64,000 nucleotides of DNA from Cladocopium goreaui (lineage: Eukaryota; Sar; Dinophyceae; Suessiales; Symbiodiniaceae). Of the stretch, positions 23,060 through 34,919 are shown piece after piece; positions within the stretch are counted from its first letter, which is position 1, and every line of letters starts with the position of its first letter. The stretch is from positions 12,719 to 76,718 of the forward strand of contig CAMXCT020000133.1 of assembly GCA_947184155.2 (NCBI GenBank), given 5' to 3'. Position numbers and translations under genes: made by a program. The notes beneath the pieces are model-generated. The model saw only the letters and a program-made list of their open reading frames with translations. It was not told the DNA's origin and did not search any database.

Positions 23060-24030
23060 CCCGTGTTTTCAAGCCAAAGCTTAGCAGCTCCAGCCCGCAG
23101 CACGCGCAACACTGAGTGCTAGCACGCAGGTTCGTCACGCAGTGTTTTTTTTTGCATTGTGATACAGGTAAATGCATTTAACTAGATCCGGGAAAAAAAA
23201 AACATCCATACAAATTTTAGACCTTAAAGGGCTAGTAAATCGCAAGTTCGAAACGCATTGGGCTTTATTATTCTATTCATACCTCGGTGCATTTACTTTC
23301 CTGTGAAAAAAGCATCCGGTAACGTGCAAATATCTGCCTGACGTCCGGATGCATTTTGCAAAAGGGTAAATTCTTTCAGGGTGTTGAAAAAAACAACGCC
23401 ACTTGGAGGTACTTGTGTGGCTCTCATGAATGTGATGAGTATCTCATGATATCTCATGCTTATCGTCACTCCAATGCATTTTTCCTATTCCAATAAAAGC
23501 ATCCACTATCTAAATCAAGATAAACATATCTACTAGGATGCACACCGGGAAAAATGCATTGGAGTGAGTGCTGAGCAGGCGAGTGCTGGCACGCGAGTTC
23601 TGAGTGCCAGCACGACGAAACAGCTAAGAGCCAAGGTCATGATTGTATATGATTCATATGATCATTTTAGGGGAAATGAAAGGGGCCATTATGATCATGA
23701 TGCTGATTTAAACGTATCTATCATTTGGGGCCAACTTCGTGAAGCTTGACAAGGACAATTTTGCTTGGGTTCAACATTCAGGTTTCCAATCAACAAAACT
23801 ATATAAACATCATGGCGAACAAGTTCTGGCGGGATAACACAACCACTTCTAGAGGTCTAATCAACAGCTATGTTGGATAACAAGACCAGTTAGAAAAATG
23901 ATGACCAATCAAATTATTGAAAACATCACCATAGATTTTCCCTGGTCACATCTCGCAGATTGTAGAGGTCTTCTCTTCCCCGTAAATTTTCCGTCAAATG
24001 AGAGTTCCAACTTGTCACGAATGTCTCATG
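23060..24030. other. Non-coding stretch with small degenerate repeats
   Basis: Holds two related GC-rich patches (AACACTGAGTGCTAGCACGC near 23108 and GTGCTGGCACGCGAGTTCTG near 23580) and ATGCATTTTTCC motifs, but no exon I can support. Confidence 0.4.
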
Positions 24031-24034
24031 ATTT

Positions 24035-24145
24035 TAATGTGGGTAAAACAATCATAAACCATCCCCCAGTCACCATGTTTACAGCTGGTATGTTTACCAT
24101 TCCCAGTCATGGGTTGTTTATATTAACATTGTTTTACCCACATTA
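24035..24145. mobile_element. IE-F element
   Basis: TAATGTGGGTAAAACAATCA at the left, ...ATTGTTTTACCCACATTA at the right: 18-bp inverted ends around about 75 bp. A lone arm is at 14889. Confidence 0.75.
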
Positions 24146-24243
24146 AGCATCATTAACTATCAGTAACCATCATTAACCATCATTTATGAAAACCATCATT
24201 AACCATTAATCACCATCACTGACCATTAACATCCATTAACCAG
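24130..24243. repeat. Dispersed inverted copy of 14793-14905
   Basis: Repeats of ACCATCATTAACCATC with ATCATTTATGAAAACC, matching 14793-14905 on the opposite strand. Confidence 0.7.
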
Positions 24244-24276
24244 GTTGATGGCATTGTTCCAGATCAGTCATCTGGT

Positions 24277-24370
24277 CCCCAGTCGGGTCGGCTCGGCGCC
24301 TCCTGAAAGAACAGGGGCACGCTGCTTCCAGCTTTGGGCGAGCGGCCAAAGTTCAGGGCTTGGCTCGGAT
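24277..24370 (-). CDS. Exon of unrecognised minus-strand gene
   Basis: After acceptor ATTGGCAG the minus strand reads DPSQALNFGRSPKAGSSVPL then FFQEAPSRPDW. The left edge is approximate because no GT donor is obvious. Confidence 0.55.
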
Positions 24371-24603
24371 CTGCCAATGGAACGGAGGTCGGAATACGAT
24401 TTTTCTCAGCATCTTGGGCGGAAAGTCAATGACAACATGGGAGAAGTGGGAAAATCATTGGAAAACGATAGAACATTATGGGAAATCAATAGACAATGAT
24501 AGAAAATGATGGGAAAATGGGAAAGATATAGGAAAAACAATGGGAACATGATGGAACATTTTGAAAATTCCAGTGAAAATCAAGATGGTTCCCTTGTGGC
24601 GAC

Positions 24604-24671
24604 CAGCTGCTTGAAATGTCCTTTTCGGGCTAGGTCGAAGTCGATGCGCAGACAGACACCGCCCAAGACAA
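24604..24671 (-). CDS. Exon of unrecognised minus-strand gene
   Basis: Acceptor AGGCTTAG, then VLGGVCLRIDFDLARKGHFK, with a possible GTCGCC donor. Confidence 0.6.
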
Positions 24672-24981
24672 CTAAGCCTATCTTTTCATATCTTTTCCAT
24701 GCTGATTCGCACTACCCCTTAAATGATAGTGCAAGCTTTGAGGGTGGTTGGTGTTTGCTTTTTGGGAGATAGATTCGCTGTAACCCTCAAAATGATGGGA
24801 CAACCCGGGCTAGGTAGGGAGGATGGTTCGGGCTTTGGCGGATCTTGTGATAGTCTTCCCGGAAGCACATTGCGGCTCCGAAAAACGAACGGACACCATA
24901 TTCTGCTGTCGTATCTTAGAGCTTTTCATTGCCGCCACAATAGCGGCTTTTCGCATGGTTTTGGATCAATATCACATTTAC

Positions 24982-25005
24982 CTTCCGGTAGACCCTCGGA
25001 AAATC
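24982..25005 (-). CDS. Candidate 24-nt microexon
   Basis: Between acceptor AAAACTCAG and donor GTAAAT lie eight codons, DFPRVYRK. A weak candidate frame (RKAAIVAAMKSSKIRQQNMV) follows at about 24850-24965. Confidence 0.4.
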
Positions 25006-25103
25006 CTGAGTTTTGCTGCTTCAGTTGGCCCCTAAAAACTGATCTGTATGTATATATATTATAACAATACATTATTATATATATATTATAAAGATCACAT
25101 ATA

Positions 25104-25134
<31 letters not shown>

Positions 25135-25313
25135 ACGCATACAATATGTATTCATAAAGCATGTACATATGGTTAAATATTTGATGTAAACACAATTTTT
25201 ACAAATATGTATATAATATAATATAATATATAGTATATACAATATCTATAAAATCCATTTTACACATATCGTACTAATTTTTATATAATCTACCCCATTT
25301 ATTACATCTTTAC

Positions 25314-25375
25314 ATAGCCCCAATTCGAGTTGACACAGAAGGGTGTCAGCCTGGATGGAGTTCATCTTCATTTTC
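25314..25375 (-). CDS. Exon of unrecognised minus-strand gene
   Basis: Acceptor TCTTCGGCAG and donor GTAAAG bound KMKMNSIQADTLLCQLELGL; both splice sites are strong. Confidence 0.7.
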
Positions 25376-25556
25376 CTGCCGAAGATGTTGGGAACACCCC
25401 AACATCAGGTGAAAATTAGTTGTTAATGGATAGTAATGGATAATTATGAATATTAATGGATTATTTTGATGGGATACTAATGGAATGCTAATGAATACTC
25501 ATGAATAGTAATGGATAGTAATGGATATGATGGTATTAATTGATATTCATGGATAG

Positions 25557-25657
25557 TACCCTCTGGTAAATTAACATAGACCTTGAAAATCACCAATTTT
25601 TAATGGAAACTAGTCTTCCCCTATCTGCCAGGGTCTATGTTAATATACCAGAGGGTA
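25557..25657. mobile_element. IE-A copy, sub-terminal variant
   Basis: TACCCTCTGGTAAATTAACA at the left, ...ATATACCAGAGGGTA at the right. The element plus one TA is 99 bp. Confidence 0.8.
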
Positions 25658-25659
25658 TC

Positions 25660-25719
25660 CTTTTCCCGATTAGAACGGCTGTTTTGGGGAGGTCTCCCGT
25701 GAGAATTGATGGTTGTTTT
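25660..25719 (-). CDS. Exon abutting an IE-A copy
   Basis: After acceptor ATACTAG the minus strand reads KQPSILTGDLPKTAVLIGK and ends AG|GATACC, where GA-TA is the insertion site of IE-A. A 99-nt intron 25561-25659 would keep the frame. Confidence 0.45.
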
Positions 25720-25828
25720 CTAGTATTCATCTTCACTCGGCTCGGCTATTTTCCCACCAAATCAACCAACATCTGCCATGGTAGAGGAGGCTTTGACAAC
25801 CCGCCCCATATTAAAAACCCAACAATAT

Positions 25829-25953
25829 TATGTATGATATGTATGATATGTATGATATGTATGATATGTATGATATGTATGATATGTATGATATGTATGA
25901 TATGTATGATATGTATGATATGTATGATATGTATGATATGTATGATATGTATG

Positions 25954-25957
<4 letters not shown>
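25829..25957. repeat. 9-bp tandem repeat ATGTATGAT
   Basis: About fourteen perfect units. Because the unit is a multiple of three and lacks stops, both strands stay open (Met-Tyr-Asp and Ile-Ile-His/Ile-Ser-Tyr repeats); not taken as a gene. Confidence 0.95.
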
Positions 25958-25984
<27 letters not shown>

Positions 25985-26033
25985 TGTATGTATGTATGTA
26001 TGTATGTATGTATGTATGTATGTATGTATGTAT
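25957..26033. repeat. ATGT microsatellite
   Basis: About nineteen TATG units directly following the 9-bp repeat, then an AT tract. Confidence 0.95.
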
Positions 26034-26325
26034 ATAATTATATATATATGTATACATATGATATATGATACAATACTATACATGTTTATCAATGGGAGTT
26101 TCAGGACTCCAAAATGGAGGTACTGTACAATGTAGTGCCATATTTTGCGGGGAATTTCCTTTACATAGGCCATCATTTAGGCCTAAAATATAGACCTTAC
26201 ATAGATCAGTACCTCTGATTTTGGTACCGACCTGGAATTTTCCCTCAATTTATATAATGATAATATAATTATATTCTTGAAGTCTTGACCATTTTCACAT
26301 TTGAACGCCATCAGCAGCATCCCAC

Positions 26326-26355
26326 CTCAACGATGCCAGCCTGTGCAACATAGTC
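26326..26355 (-). CDS. Candidate 30-nt microexon
   Basis: Ten codons, DYVAQAGIVE, between acceptor CCCTGCCAG and donor GTGGGA. Confidence 0.5.
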
Positions 26356-26399
26356 CTGGCAGGGAAGGAATGTGCAGAGATCAGTTGGATTTATCCGTT

Positions 26400-28230
26400 C
26401 AAAAAAGGGAGATACCAATGATTCACCAATGATGGTTATACGTTAGTGATGGCTAATGATGCTAAATGATGGTTGATGATGCTTAATGATGGTTATATGT
26501 TAGTGATGGTTGATAATGGTTAACAATATTGATAATGATGATGTTCATGGTGCACAATGATGATCAATGGGTAAACCCTCTGGTAAACATACAAAAAGCT
26601 ATCGACAATCACCATTTTAAATTCATAATATCAGAAACATGTTATATTTTCACTTGATATTAGGTGATTGAACCCTCAAAATACTTTCGAACCTGGTTGA
26701 AGAGGCAACCTGCATAATCTGACAATGCATGATCTGATATATACATATGTATGGATATATTTGGCTATGTGGGTGGTTTAATGGCATAAATAACATGATG
26801 ATATTTGAATTTCACATTCACAGGGATTTTCTATCGCGGATCTAACCACCATAGATCCGGGATGAAAAAACCGTGTTGAACATGGGTAGTTAACCCATTG
26901 AAACGGATTTTTTTCGGTCTGTCTAGAAAACTGGCTATACCTGTATAGCTTAGAATATATCTATATAATATATGTATATATATAATATATATAATTATAT
27001 ATATGATTGTATGGTGATTGGGTGATTGTATAGCATTCAAATTGGTCATATTACATTACTACATTCATGAAGAGTCAAGTGGCACTCCCCAATGGTACCC
27101 CCCAATAACCGGGGTTAAGACAGCCCCTAATAGAGTTTGATGATCATTCATAACCCCGCTGTTTTTTTATACACAGGAAATCTTTATAATTATTTGGATG
27201 TACGAGTACATTTTCCTGCAACATTTCCCTCAAACTCATCCATTGATATATTATCATTGCAGTTTGTCTCCAAAATCAGATATCCTCATTTTGTTATCCA
27301 ATAGTTGGAATTTTAATTGGACCGTTCTCTTCAAAACCAGGACTTTGCTTTTGCAGCCCATGTGCAGATTTCACAAAAAAAAGGTTAGGACAACATCAAA
27401 GGCGTACCAGGGGATCCACACATGCACTTATTTTGTATCAAAACCGCTCAATGTTTTTGGGTACCCTCTGGTAATAAAAAGTGGCTATTGGAAATCCCCT
27501 ACAAACGGATATTTTCACGGGAAAATCAACTATAAATGAAGGATTTTCCATGGCAACATGTGATTACCGGCGGGTAATAATTTTGAGCCATTGGCCATAA
27601 CCATTTGCTTGAATGTCCCTAGACTTATCTTCTAATAATGGGTATGGAACCCATACAAATGGGGATAGAAGCACTGACCATTTTGTTTTTTTCTCTGATT
27701 GGGTTGGTTTAAGGAAAGATGTATGGATGTATGGGAAAGTATTGTTATTAGTCCTACCCCTCTAATATTTATGATCCCCAAAATGGATAGATCCTGCAGT
27801 CAATCCTGAGGCTTCTCGGGTGGTACTTACTATATATATATATATATTATATATATATTATATTATATATATACATATATTGGCTACCTATCCAAAATTC
27901 AAGATGGTTAAACTGTATTTAAACCCCATTGTTGAAGGTTAAGCCACCATCTCTATGGGGGCGGCAAAGGGATTATTTGATTCCCATCGGATAGCCCAAC
28001 CAAAGATTAATGTCTTAACTCGCAAGTGTCGATGGTTAGAACCGATTTTTTTCCCTATATTCTCTGGTAAATCGAATAATAAACTCTCGCAATAACCAAC
28101 CATGTGGGACCCGTGGGAGTGTAAATAATCCCATGTCTAGGGGCATACCGGCAAACCCAATGTCAGAAACCCAAATTGGGGATGTCCGGATGTCCGGGTT
28201 GTTGAGTCCTGATGGGTACTCCATTAAAAT
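26400..28230. other. Long intronic stretch without exon
   Basis: Contains GATGGTTA-type repeats (26430-26560), an IE-A half copy at 26576 (CCCTCTGGTAAACATAC), AT tracts near 26960 and 27830, and the IE-A copy at 27462. I see no supported exon. Confidence 0.5.
27462..27576. mobile_element. IE-A copy, diverged
   Basis: TACCCTCTGGTAATAAAAAG at the left, ...GTGATTACCGGCGGGTA at the right. Confidence 0.65.
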
Positions 28231-28234
28231 CCTA

Positions 28235-28340
28235 TACCCTCTAGTAAACTAACATAGCTATGGAAAATCTCCATTTTTAATGGGAAAATCCAACATAAAG
28301 GGCCATTTTCAATAGCTATGTTAGTCATTACCAGAGTGTA
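28235..28340. mobile_element. IE-A copy
   Basis: TACCCTCTAGTAAACTAACA at the left, ...TTAGTCATTACCAGAGTGTA at the right. It lies about 30 bp beyond the donor of the exon at 28370. Confidence 0.8.
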
Positions 28341-28369
28341 ATTCTGTGGATCCTGATCATATTTTTCAC

Positions 28370-28448
28370 CGCCTCGCCATCTGGCTCTTCCACATAGGTG
28401 GACCTCAGTCTCAGGAGTCCGTCGACGGACGTTTCAAGCACAGATTTT
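28370..28448 (-). CDS. Exon of unrecognised minus-strand gene
   Basis: Acceptor TTCTCCAG and donor GTGAAA bound KSVLETSVDGLLRLRSTYVE and EPDGEA. Very good coding statistics by eye. Confidence 0.7.
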
Positions 28449-29000
28449 CTGGAGAACATACCCCATGGCAGGAAGGTTCTCTAAGGGATATCTAGGAGAA
28501 CCAAACACTTTCTTCAAGGGACATACTCTGAGTATATAGGTATTATACATAATATATATATATATATCTATATCTATATCTATATCTATCTATATATATA
28601 TATATATTCTACATATATATATAATTATATATATATGGGTTTGTCTGAACATAAGTACCTCACATCTTGATGGTCCATCATCATTTTCCCCACTATGGCC
28701 ATTTTTTTTTGGCACGACCAGAAAAACGACGATGATGGTCGTCCCCCCCTGTATTTGCTGATCATTTCACACTGGTTTCCGGTGATTTTTAAGCAAAACC
28801 AATTTTGCTGAGCAATCCATTGATACCCATCCATCAGCCCATCCCCATCCCCAGTTTTCTCATTTTAAACATAGAAAAAAACACCCCTTTTTCGCCATGG
28901 TAGAAAATCTCATTTTTGTCCGTAATCTGTCTCCGATTGTCTTCACTTTTCGTCCAATTCTCCAAGTATTTTTCATCCCTTCAGATGATCCCGTAAAATC

Positions 29001-29079
29001 ACCAACCAAATATGAGTCAATGGGAAGGATGACATCCCATATATGAAATGGAAAATAAAAACATGTTCCAAACCACCAG
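29001..29079. mobile_element. IE-B copy, 5'-shortened
   Basis: ACCAACCAAATATGAGTCAA to ...TTCCAAACCACCAG, with the CATCCCATATATGAAATGG centre shared with the copy at 11568. Confidence 0.65.
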
Positions 29080-29310
29080 TATAACTGTTAAGGGCCATTT
29101 TTGTGTATGTTAATTTACCTTAAGGTGATTTTCCATGATATATGGGAAAACCAACATACCTTGGTAAAAACCACCAACCATTCTATATACCATGTTAAAA
29201 CCATGATTTTGGATATCTTTCTTCCATGATTTACCATGTTAATTTATGTTAATTTACCTTAAGGTGATTTTCAAATGTTCAAACCACCAGATCCACCATG
29301 ATTCACTCAC

Positions 29311-29386
29311 CATGCAGTCCTAGGTCTCCGGACATGCAGCAGTCCTGCCAGAACTCCTCGGCAAACTTCAGGGTGTCCTGATCCAC
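29311..29386 (-). CDS. Exon of unrecognised minus-strand gene
   Basis: Acceptor CGGCTTCAG and consensus donor GTGAGT bound VDQDTLKFAEEFWQDCCMSG then DLGLH. Confidence 0.75.
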
Positions 29387-29822
29387 CTGAAGCCGCGCGA
29401 ACGCGAACGACATGGGATGAAGAAACCATCAAAACAAGTTGTGAGGCGCTCGATTTCCGGGAAAAATCCACGGAAAATGATGATTATATATGGTTATATC
29501 ATGTTATCTCCACAATCGATGCTCAATTTTTGTGATATAGTATCCATTGAATTTCCAAATGATATACAAACATCTGACATCCATTGTATCGCGTGAATCA
29601 TGACGAGATATCCATTGGTCCGTGCATAAAATATCATCAACCAACAAGCCACAGAGTTGGACAGAGTTGGACATAGTTGAACCCTCAAACTGCCATATAT
29701 TTTGGCGGAAACTCATCATCCAAGCCTTTTTTGTTGGTCAAGCCGGGAGCTAACCCCTACAATTAATCATTGGTTATGTTTATGAACTTTTGATGTCCAA
29801 TACCCCCGATTTCTAGCGTTAC

Positions 29823-29903
29823 CCAAGTAGCACAGTTCATCCGAGGGGCCGTCAGCTGCAAGGGGAGAATTTGCAGTTCCACGCTGTACTCGGGTGCCAC
29901 TTC
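29823..29903 (-). CDS. Exon of unrecognised minus-strand gene
   Basis: Exactly 27 codons, EVAPEYSVELQILPLQLTAP then RMNCATW, between acceptor CGCTGCCAG and donor GTAACG. Confidence 0.75.
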
Positions 29904-29919
29904 CTGGCAGCGACAGGAG

Positions 29920-31700
29920 AGAAGTCAATAGGGTACTTTTTTGTGGATCATCGAATGGGATGATTTATGGATTAAATATGGATTATGGATATTTATGGAT
30001 ATTTATGGACCTTTGATATTTGGGTCTCTGAACATGGAAGACTAAGCCCTCAATTTTTGGGATCCGTCTGTACCCAAGCCTTTGGAAACACATCCTTTGA
30101 CAAAGAGGAAAAGTGAATTCCATACATCACCAGGTTCAGTATTTCCAAGAAGAATCACCTGTCCCTTCAAATACTATGATTACAGTATACACTCCAAATG
30201 AATTGTGTTTCTTGGTGGAATTGGAAGGTCCTCTCTGTTTGCCTATCATCACCTTCCGATCCCAACGACTTCGAAAACCTGGAAGGACAGCAAACAGTTT
30301 TCCATTGTCACGTGATGTCCAGTTCCCACTTTGTTGGTACCCGCTGGTCAAATTTGGCCATGTTGGTCCTTCAGGCATGTAGAGAAAGGGCAAATAGATC
30401 AGACACTAATTCAATTTGAGCCCTATGGGTGTGTTTGAAAATGGGGTATCCGATTCCCGATTCCATGGGTTATCATCATTTTCCTCATTTTTTGCCATGA
30501 AGATATTCCTTTGGGCTGAATTATAATAATTCACTAACCTGAAAATAAAAGAACATAAGTGATTTAGGGGAAAATCCCCATATATAAACCATCATTTCAG
30601 TGACGTCACGACAGGTCACAACATAATTCATCCAGTTTCATCTTTGGGTACCTCCCAATTCTTGGATCAACACAAGAAACACCACGTCTCACGGGCTCAA
30701 CAGTCCCTCTCCTGCGGTGCATCAGGCCTCAGGGCAACAGATCAAGGATGAAATGCCACCCATTTGGGTAGCCTCTGGTTATTGAACGGTTCGCGAACTG
30801 GAACATCACCATTCTTAATAGGTAAATCATCTATATATATATGTATATATATATAAAAATGAAATATCATAAATCATGGAACCAAAGGGCTGTGATTTGC
30901 GGTGTTGAGTCCCTTCGGAGATCTTTGAAGCATATGGATCCATAGGACACAGTTATAAACCCTAGGATACCAAGAGGTAGTGTCCAGCAACCCTCTACTA
31001 CTAGTAGGTGGTAATCTTTGCAGTTCTGGGTGTGTCTGAAAAATGGGGGACACCCAAAATGTCTAAATATGTTCTAAATATGTCAAAGGGGACAATTATG
31101 ATAAACCACGGGACTTTGAGGTACCCTTTTTGCACATCCAAACTCTGAAAAATGAGCTGGTTAGACTACAGTGGGCACATGTCTGGGTGGCCCACGTTTG
31201 GTGAATTGGTATTCTGTGTGAACCATCCAAACGTGTAGATTTTCTTGAACTATCTACAATTATCGCAAAAAAAACTGTTTGTGGGTTATCCAATTTGGTT
31301 ATCCAATTTACCTGTTCAGCGAAATTGCTTCTGTATCACAAGATCTGCCATCATAGATTACATATGTTTGGCACTTCATTTTCGGAGTGCCTCCCCATAG
31401 GTTACATTCCACCTCTTTGGTGCCAAACACGACCAGCGGACCATCATTTCGATAGGTTACAGTATAGATTTCCCGTCAGGGGAAAACGCAGTCATTTTCC
31501 ACATTTTGCAACTATTTTAGCAGGACTTCCTGTTTGTATCTTTCTTTGGTCTATCTTGAGTCTATATCATATATCCATGTATATACTGTATATACATACA
31601 TATATATATATATATCCATATAATATACCTATGTATCACATAATTTTTCATATCCACATATATATATATATATACACATACATATACATATACATCTTAT
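29920..31700. other. Intronic stretch, some coding-like frames
   Basis: No bounded exon. Coding-like but unbounded frames occur at 31096-31290 (minus) and 31295-31560 (plus). An IE-A half copy lies at 30773 and AT tracts at 30830 and 31600-31680. Confidence 0.4.
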
Positions 31701-31726
31701 CCATGGATGTCTCCTCCCCTTTGCAG

Positions 31727-31808
31727 AACATCTCCACGTCCGTTCTGGGTCTAACAGGGCTGGTCAGATGTGCCGTGCACCAATTCATCCACCTGAGCTG
31801 GGCGATGG
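31727..31808. CDS. Candidate exon with splice sites on both strands
   Basis: On plus, acceptor CTCCCCTTTGCAG and donor GTGAGA bound NISTSVLGLTGLVRCAVHQF and IHLSWAM. On minus, acceptor GCCCAGCTCAG and donor GTTAGA bound VDELVHGTSDQP (31756-31792). Plus signals are stronger; minus fits the neighbouring exons. Confidence 0.4.
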
Positions 31809-32149
31809 GTGAGACTTGGGCGTCCTAACAGGGCACATATTGGAACTTAAAAAAAAAACTTCGGTGAAACATGGTGAAATAACTAAAAACTATTAAACCA
31901 TATTAAACCTATAAAGTAAAGACCATGGGTAAAACATATTATATACTTATATAGAACTATTAAATGACTTTGGTTCATTTAACGGTTCATTTCATGGTTT
32001 AATCATGGTAACTCATGAGATATGATCTCTAAAGAATCAAAGCATGAAATTGGCATAGTGTGAAACAATCAGTCAAGAAAAACTTTGCTGACATCCACTT
32101 GGCCTCCATTTATCGACAGAATTCGAACATGTTGATATATATATATATA

Positions 32150-32253
32150 TACCCTCTGGTAATTTAACATAGCTATTGAAAATGGCCATTTATAGTGGAT
32201 TTACCCATTGAAAATGGTGATTTTCCATAGCTATGTTAGTTTACCAAAGGGTA
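32150..32253. mobile_element. IE-A copy
   Basis: TACCCTCTGGTAATTTAACA at the left, ...TTAGTTTACCAAAGGGTA at the right. Between 31810 and 33260 I see no supported exon. Confidence 0.85.
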
Positions 32254-32773
32254 TACACCAAAAAATGAAGAAGCTTTGTGCAGTTGAAACGAATCCGCTG
32301 ATTCTCCAGCATGACATTCCAATGAAATAACTCATTTCAATAGGTCTAGAACGCACTTAAATCAGCAGGTCCCTGATCCTGGTGTTGAAGAATTGTTCTT
32401 GTTAAACCCCGCACATTTGATGGTCAAATCTCTCATTTCTCATGAATTCAACACATAGTATGAATCGGTACGAATGCTACCCCCCAACAGTGGAAGCTTA
32501 ACAAACCCCTTTCATAAGGGTTAATTGATGTTAATTGGGCTCAAATACTAACCTCGAAACATCAGGATTAGCCTTCCAGTCGACCCAGAGTTGCTGGTAC
32601 CATAGAATCTCCCCATTTATATCACTAGAGCTGTTGGTCACATCCCCGAAGTCTGTCCAAGATCATCACAGTTCTTTGGCTAAAGCTCCATTTTTGCCAG
32701 TTATACTTGACCATCCCATGATTTACCAACAATCTTCATGAATATTGCCATCGCATATCTCTAAAGTATCTAT

Positions 32774-32890
32774 TACCCTCTGGTTATTTAACATAGCCAT
32801 GGTATAGATGGCCCATTTATAGATGATTTTCCCATTAAAACCTCCATTTATAAGGGATTTTCCATGGCTATGTTAAATAACCAGATGGTA
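32774..32890. mobile_element. IE-A copy
   Basis: TACCCTCTGGTTATTTAACA at the left, ...TTAAATAACCAGATGGTA at the right. Confidence 0.85.
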
Positions 32891-33265
32891 TATCCATTAC
32901 TAGCTGATTAAATCCCCATGAACTATGCAGTATTTGGTATATGTCATAACAATTCACCAAATCCATTCGCACAAAATTGGAAGCTTACCTTCTCATAAAT
33001 TCTTATCATATTACTTCCAAATAAAAGGGGGATACTATATTCCAATTTATCTTACCACTTTCTATTCCCATAAAATATTCCCAATCCATATCTTCCATCA
33101 GTATTTACTAAATATTTGATGATAACTATATATTCCTGTACTATTCCCATCATATTTCATAGGATTATGATATGTTTCTATCTCAATACATCTATATAAT
33201 TATATAATTATATATACCTTGTCTCCCTATTTATATTCATATATATATATATTCCAGTCAAAAAC

Positions 33266-33334
33266 TCCCCATGCGGTATTCCTCATCCTCTTGGCCCGGC
33301 TCTGAGTCTCCCTGGCTCTGAGGTACAACATGTC
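33266..33334 (-). CDS. Exon of unrecognised minus-strand gene
   Basis: 23 codons, DMLYLRARETQSRAKRMRNT and AWG, after CACTACGAG and before GTTTTT. Rich in Arg; family unknown. Confidence 0.6.
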
Positions 33335-33751
33335 CTCGTAGTGAAAAATGGCCGGTGTGGAAAAGGGTGGGAATTTATGGTGGGAACATGGTGAACAAAT
33401 AGGAATTAAATCACCAAACACCATCAATGGTTGGAGAAACATTCACCGAGAATGGGGATTTCAAATGATTTAAAGGGATACACATCGGGATTTGACCAAG
33501 AAGAATGGAGATGTAATGGGACATCTAACCAGCTTGGTGGTGAGAATCATACTTCAAGGTTCTCTTTTTGATTTTGATGAGAACTGGCGGGTGGGCCCGG
33601 GTGGGTCTATTTATTCTACTAATAGTAATGAAGTTACCGGAAAAATCAACCATGGCAATGGACAATTCCCCGTTTTACAGATGACTTTCCCATCAAGACC
33701 TCCATGGCTAGGAGATCACCATGTCTTGTTGGGGGCCCCAATTCAAGCCAC

Positions 33752-33819
33752 TCAGGAAGCAAGGTCTGGCCATTGAGACTTCCGGCCGACATGCTGGGTC
33801 TGGGCTTCTTCTCCTCATC
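33752..33819 (-). CDS. Exon of unrecognised minus-strand gene
   Basis: Acceptor CCTGGTAG, then DEEKKPRPSMSAGSLNGQTL and LP, with a possible GTGGCT donor. Confidence 0.5.
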
Positions 33820-34311
33820 CTACCAGGGTGCGAAGATGTCTGATGCTATGAAAAAAAATCATGGGGAAACAAGGGCAACTTACGAAACTATCAATCTGAC
33901 TTATGTGAATAAACCATGGGAATTTATGGAATTTGGAAGTCTTCCCCAGGTTTTTGGAATGTCTTGCAGGGAAAGAATAATGATTGACTAAATTGACTAT
34001 TGGATTGTGGAGTGGGTAGAAATGCAGCCACAAATGGCGATCGTCATACCTCCACAGCCCCCATAGTTTTGTCTCTGCGTAACCTTCCACATGTCCCTCT
34101 ATGAGGCAGCATCAACCTTGCCAAAAGGCCAAAATCCCCAAGTTTCGCTGTACAAAGTGGGCCCCTAAATAGAACCCCCCTGTATGATATATCAACCAAA
34201 AACTCAGAATATCTCAAACATATCTCAAACCATTTTTTTCGCCTAGTCATAGACTGACTTGCTATGAATCAACTTGCCCAACGGGGGCCCATCGACGTCT
34301 ATGCGGTGCAC

Positions 34312-34368
34312 CTCAAAGCATGCCAGCACCCGCTGAAAGACGCTGCCGTGCACACGATCTTGGATGGC
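34312..34368 (-). CDS. Exon of unrecognised minus-strand gene
   Basis: 19 codons, AIQDRVHGSVFQRVLACFE, between CTTTCTGAG and donor GTGCAC. The frame stays open on both sides (VHRIDVDGPPLGKL to the left), so the exon may be longer. Confidence 0.6.
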
Positions 34369-34800
34369 CTCAGAAAGCTTCAGGGAGCTTCCTGGATGTT
34401 TCAAGATCTTCGACTCTACAAATATCCAAAGCAGCAGTTGGAAAAATCCAGCAATATATAGCAATCAATGCCTGCATTCAAACTAGGAACTGTAAATTCA
34501 TCACTATTTTAGGGGGATTTTGCGATTCTTCTATCTTTTTGGGGATGACATGGGATGACCAGGAGTTTCCCTGGCCACATAGTCTACAATAATATACATG
34601 TATAATAATAAACAACCCAAGAAGATGGACAAGTAGAATACGCCAATAACAGGGATTATGATTATGATTATCTTTTTGGGAAAATCAGATGATTCCGATT
34701 TTTCTATTTTCTGTCCATCCATTTTCAAAAAACGATTCCACTATTTTTATCCTTTTTTTTGGTGACTAATATGCCGTTTTTATCGGCCGCCATGGATTTG

Positions 34801-34899
34801 GCCCGGGCCTTTCCAGGCGCAACGTCCGCTCAACTTTTTCCGAGTTGCAAAGTCTCGAATGCCCAGGACCAGGCGACATCGCAGGGTGCTGCTGTCCAC
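34801..34899 (-). CDS. Exon of unrecognised minus-strand gene
   Basis: Acceptor GAGCTTCAG, then VDSSTLRCRLVLGIRDFATR and KKLSGRCAWKGPG. Left edge approximate. Confidence 0.6.
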
Positions 34900-34919
34900 C
34901 TGAAGCTCCGTTGATCGTT

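Noticed and set aside
25603..26176. Long open frames over the ATGTATGAT and ATGT repeats on both strands
   Set aside because: Repeat units lacking stops keep frames open by default; there is no splice signal or sensible composition.
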